This document shows positions 60,401-64,000 of a stretch of DNA of 64,000 nucleotides, piece by piece. This DNA is from Ascaris suum. Lineage: Eukaryota > Nematoda > Chromadorea > Rhabditida > Ascarididae. Where the stretch lies: NCBI GenBank assembly GCA_013433145.1, contig CM024171.1:6448065-6512064 (forward strand). Reading direction: 5' to 3'. Position 1 is the first letter of the stretch, and every line of letters starts with the position of its first letter. The position numbers and the translations under genes were made by a program. The notes beneath the pieces were generated by a model. That model was not told the origin of the DNA, ran no database searches, and saw nothing but the letters and a program-made list of their open reading frames with translations.

Positions 60401-63400
60401 TTTTGGCGAATAAAAGATGAAAGAAAGTAAGATATTAACTGCACTCCTTCATGTCTTATCTTAACAATAATAATATCGTTTGTTTGCATAAAATAGACAG
60501 GGAAAAGGTTTGCGAATTCAACAAAGAACATGCATGATGGAATAGAATATAGAAGAGAACAAAGAAAAAAGGATAATCTGAAAGGGAAATGAGAGAAACG
60601 AAAAGAAGTGGAGCAGTAAAAGAGTAAAGGGATATGTTCGGATTGCACGAGAGGTTATAAGTGAGTTTAGCTAGATAAAATGAAATTATTTAGCACTACC
60701 TGGAAGCGTGGCGGCCAAGTCTCCTCTTGAAAGAGAAAAGTGGTGATCCCTCTATACCAACCATTAATTAATTGGACAATTCGCAAAAGATCCTTGCATG
60801 GCGCTTTCATATGTTAGTTTCGTAGATGTAAATTACATTCATGCTTATAAAGATGAAAACAGAGGCTGATCCATGGACGAATCCGAACGAGATTCTGCAG
60901 AGCGCGCTGAACACTCAAAAACCGAAATTTTTCGTCTAAGGACTATTCATATGAAGTCATTGTTCAATATACCATCGTTTTAACATCACATCCAACGATG
61001 CCGCAGCGATAAGGAAAAAGATAAACCAGAAGCACCGAACTGAGGGACTAACCCAATACACCAGGTGCGATAGAGATGATATCTTCTTGAGATAGATTCA
61101 ACAGATTGTGCTGTTTAGTGCTCATTTCGTGCATCACTTCCGAGAATCTCTCTACGGTCTTCTCGCTACAAATACTCCGCTCTACTAATCCACGTAAATC
61201 ATTCTGCAACAGCCCACCTCAAATCTGACATCATCCACAAGCGACAGAGACAATTCCCAGTACATAGTAACCTAAACCATCAATGATAACTGTAAATATT
61301 TGAGGTTTCACAGCGATCGAGGATTCCGGAAAAGCGTAGACAAAAATGGAAAATTGTATGAGTAGCAGAGGTAAGCGACGAAAGAAAGTGCACTAAAATC
61401 GTTTAAGAAGACAAATTCTTGGGTGACTTTCGCAATCCACTAGCATCCAGCGAGGAGAGAAGTGCCACAAGCTAGTGATCGTCACGTTCCCAGTTAAATG
61501 TTGTCTATGCCATCGTGTCCACTAGACCTCCTCTACCCGCAAATGTCCAAAAAAAGTTACTTTTTCCCAAAAATTAAACCTTTAACATTAAACGCGAATT
61601 TATATCTAGCATTAGCAAAAGATTACTGAGTGATAACAACTTCGCAGGAAGTGGTGACATCGAAAAAGGCAATCGTCGTTCGAGCGATAACAAGGGACAA
61701 CACCCAACATTACACACAATTAAATGCAGTTCTTATTCAGCGATGATAAAATCACCTTGTAGATCGATTGACTGATCAATTCGAATGCCTTTCGAGCGCC
61801 CTTTATTATTGCTCTCTGATCGAATATGTCGTAATTACCGAACGTTTTATGAAACAATCGCGCCTAAAAAATAATTGCAGTCTCAATATGCAAAAAATGT
61901 TGACTATTAAGAGGAATTAATATACTTAAGAATCCGACGTTTCTATAAGAGATTTTCCCATTTCATTACAAAAAGCGAAAAACTCCTATTGATAATAAAC
62001 AAAAAAAAATTTAAGAAATATGTATAATCGAATTAAAACATATTCGAAAATATTTCGGATTGTCGAATATAAAACCCAAATGTATGAAAATGAGTGTGGA
62101 AATAAATATTCGAGTGTTATTATTTCACTCATCATCGTTGTCTCAATTCCCCTCGCAATGGCAGCGATCCATTCGTGCCAGCTCCTTTTCCACATCACCA
62201 GTATATTCCTTGCATTTTGTCTGCGTCAATTAATGCAGCTGAACAGAACTTCGCCTAAATGAGGAGAAAAAATAACAGGAAAACACTGTTATACTTCCAT
62301 TAAGTATAGATTACTACTAATATAGTGTAAAACTGTTCATAACTAGCATTCGTGCAAATGTAAACCTTCACACCTGTGTCACCTGTGGCACCAACCTAGA
62401 GCTCTCCAACACAACACCTGTGCACGAGCAATCATTTTATTTTACAAGTGAGGAGTAGAATGAAGAACATTCACCCTCAACATTCGACCTAAATGCCGCA
62501 ATGCAAATGGGCGCATCGGTACGAAATTGGCAAACGCCCGTTCGGGACGCAATTCGACCTGAAAACAAACATTATCTGAATTGACTTTGATTGTGTGATG
62601 CTAAAGCATATTACTAGAAGCGAACTGTTTCCAGGTACTCGCCTGCTAAGATTGTGAAGCAGGACAAGACCCAATCTCTTCCCAAATACAAACCTGTCCC
62701 TTCCTCTAACCTTTCATCCTTCAAATGCTTACGAAATTTCCTCCATGTGCACCTTCCACTCTTCTTCTACCTTCAAAACTTGATGAACCCTTTATGAGGT
62801 AATAACTGTGGAAAACAACTATCTCTCGTGAGGTCACAATACACACATTTCATGTGAGGAAAACTTATTACCTGGTGCATGGTTTTGCCGATGAAACCTG
62901 CGTGAGTCATACCAAATGGTAATTCGTCAGATGGCCATGTTGTTGGATCCCTTTTGAATCTCTGCCTAAAATCAACGATCTAACTGGAAATGTCCAGTGA
63001 AATCAATGAAGCTCCGCGTACAATTCAAATATAATAACAAACCAATAAAACGGATCAGTGAGAGAGAGTTCGAATGGAGCACATAACCGTTTTTCAAAAT
63101 AATAAAAATATTGCGGCTTGAGAGGTTCGAATGTGAAATTTGATGCGAGGGGAAAATAATTTCTTTGGCAGCATGGGAAAGTCAGATTCAACTGCTTGCT
63201 GGGTCATGACTACGCCGGTAACAAACAAGGAGCGTTGGACTTGCATTATTCAGGCACGAACGTCCTTGGTGAAACATCCTTTTATTGACATCACATTTCA
63301 TAACAGGCGTTGTCTCCACTCTTATGATAATCTGCCGTTGACGAACTGAGAGCGAGAAAGAAGAGAGAAAGAAAGGAGAAGTGGTAAAACACAAAAAGGA

Positions 63401-63647
63401 TCTGCAAAATAGCAGAGAAAACTAGTACTGGACTTGACTGACGCAGATAGTTGAAGTATGAACGACAGCAATTAGATAAAAGCGAACCCGACTTTAAGGA
63501 GAGACCGAAACTGAGAGAAGCCGTCGTATTGTTCTGCGATAATTTTGTTGAATTCTTGGTTGGGGTTGAGATGCTCATCATTAGAAACCGATGAAAACCA
63601 ACGTACATCACTGCGTAATAACGAGAGGCAACCTCTCCTCAAATGAC
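57425..63647 (-). CDS. MAIP1/Tim44-like mitochondrial protein gene, upstream tandem copy
   Basis: Eight predicted minus-strand exons in consistent phase: 63488-63647 (HLRRGCLSLLRSDVRWFSSV..., donor uncertain), 62872-62965 (QRFKRDPTTWPSDELPFG...), 62475-62558 (VELRPERAFANFVPMRPFAL RHLGRMLR), 61756-61863 (ARLFHKTFGNYDIFDQR...GARKAFELISQSIYK), 61062-61203 (NDLRGLVERSICSEK...LSQEDIISIAP), 60700-60749 (ITTFLFQEETWPPRFQ), 58743-58898 (...IPSEYGYVAPRIVFAYMDF...), and 57425-57655 (FLVPLNMYECFQRWWFNVG...) with a TAA stop. That gives about 340 residues; human MAIP1 is about 290. The Arg-rich start followed by WFSSV looks like a mitochondrial presequence. The GA.KAF...S....DL..LV segment followed by a D-I about 55 residues later matches the MAIP1 Tim44-like core. 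MAIP1 binds the m-AAA protease and helps handle inner-membrane proteins; that role is inferred here. The start codon lies further upstream, possibly outside the window. In the last exon an alternative donor CGG|GTATGT at 57494 would imply one more exon. Confidence 0.63.
58899..60699. other. Intron of the upstream MAIP1-like gene
   Basis: It includes a plus-strand region open in several frames at 59378-59908 (for example YGLACTTVQNAALANQHATS), GC-richer than its surroundings and possibly a dispersed repeat. It also has a minus-strand frame after TTTACAG at about 60105 (PFQNIRQLLRENVVHLTYSI) that could be a skipped exon but does not fit the phase of its neighbours. Confidence 0.35.
59771..59786 (+). 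repeat. Poly-C tract, 16 bases
   Basis: Sixteen consecutive cytosines preceded by TCCTCCTT, in the intron of the upstream MAIP1-like gene. Confidence 0.95.
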
Positions 63648-64000
63648 CTGAAATATAAACAGTGGTACCGCTGTGTACGATATGGAATCATTGGAATATC
63701 GCAGGTTCTGTTCCGACTTGATTCTCTGCTGTAAAACTGTGTTCGGCTTTTCTCGCCTCCCGCGGTCAAAAATATTTCACTCCTCCATCCCCTCCCCCTC
63801 CCCCGTTTATCCCGAAGTCAGCGTGTGCATCAATCCCAGCTCGCAAAAAGTATTGCAGTATAAACAGTGTTCTGCAGAATTTCCAATTTCATATTGTAAG
63901 AGTCTGAGATCTGCTTCTCATCGATACTGTTAGTGGGCCCATCCATTCAGTTTTGATCGTGTCTGAGTCGGTTCCCCCTAAACACTATTAACCTCTTACG
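63648..64000. other. Region upstream of the first identified MAIP1-like exon
   Basis: The exon at 63488-63647 starts at a TTTCAG acceptor and has no in-frame ATG at its beginning, so the start codon should lie here or beyond 64000. A C-rich tract at 63787-63803 and a plus-strand frame (63673-63933) are present. I see no convincing minus-strand start exon. Confidence 0.4.

Noticed and set aside
63125..63140. GGTTCGAAT as a tRNA B-box
   Set aside because: No A-box, acceptor stem or anticodon arm can be folded around it. No tRNA gene was found elsewhere either.

Overview
The window looks like nuclear DNA of a clade V parasitic nematode, probably a hookworm-type strongylid. This is an inference. 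The grounds are AT-rich sequence, short exons bounded by TTTCAG/TTGCAG acceptors and GT donors, long introns, a decayed RTE-type reverse transcriptase of the kind abundant in those worms, and long (AT)n tracts. No bacterial or viral organisation is present. Most long open frames are chance. The genes were read exon by exon from splice signals, reading-frame phase and comparison between paralogous segments, so exon ends are predictions.

Layout. Bases 1-8.6 kb are mostly non-coding, with one possible first exon at the left edge on the minus strand. Bases 8701-12184 are a composite mobile element with about 268-base terminal inverted repeats. It holds a dead RTE reverse transcriptase on the plus strand and a broken OTU-type cysteine protease-like gene on the minus strand, meeting tail to tail near 10372. 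From 12.2 to 17.9 kb there is little apart from an (AT)70 tract and one terminal exon at 15.6-15.8 kb. From 17.9 to about 24.5 kb the minus strand carries a gene ending in a conserved-looking Cys/His zinc-binding exon; its 3' end is phase-consistent over three exons, and further candidate exons lie upstream. A possible uracil-phosphoribosyltransferase-like exon is at 27.4 kb. A degraded CR1/Jockey-type reverse transcriptase is at 34.7-35.3 kb, followed by a GC-rich, multi-frame-open segment with a two-exon gene candidate (35.5-36.4 kb). From 37 to 48 kb I see only isolated weak candidates, G-rich/C-rich tracts and microsatellites.

The best-supported genes fill the right end. Two multi-exon genes lie head to tail on the minus strand (57.4-63.6 kb and 48.4-55.5 kb). 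They are divergent tandem paralogues: matching exons share intron phase and several sequence motifs. Their core resembles the Tim44-like domain of MAIP1 (m-AAA protease interacting protein 1), and the upstream copy has a basic, Arg-rich N-terminal exon like a mitochondrial presequence. If correct, both act in mitochondria, in handling of inner-membrane or matrix proteins.

No rRNA, tRNA, CRISPR array or operon-like cluster was found.
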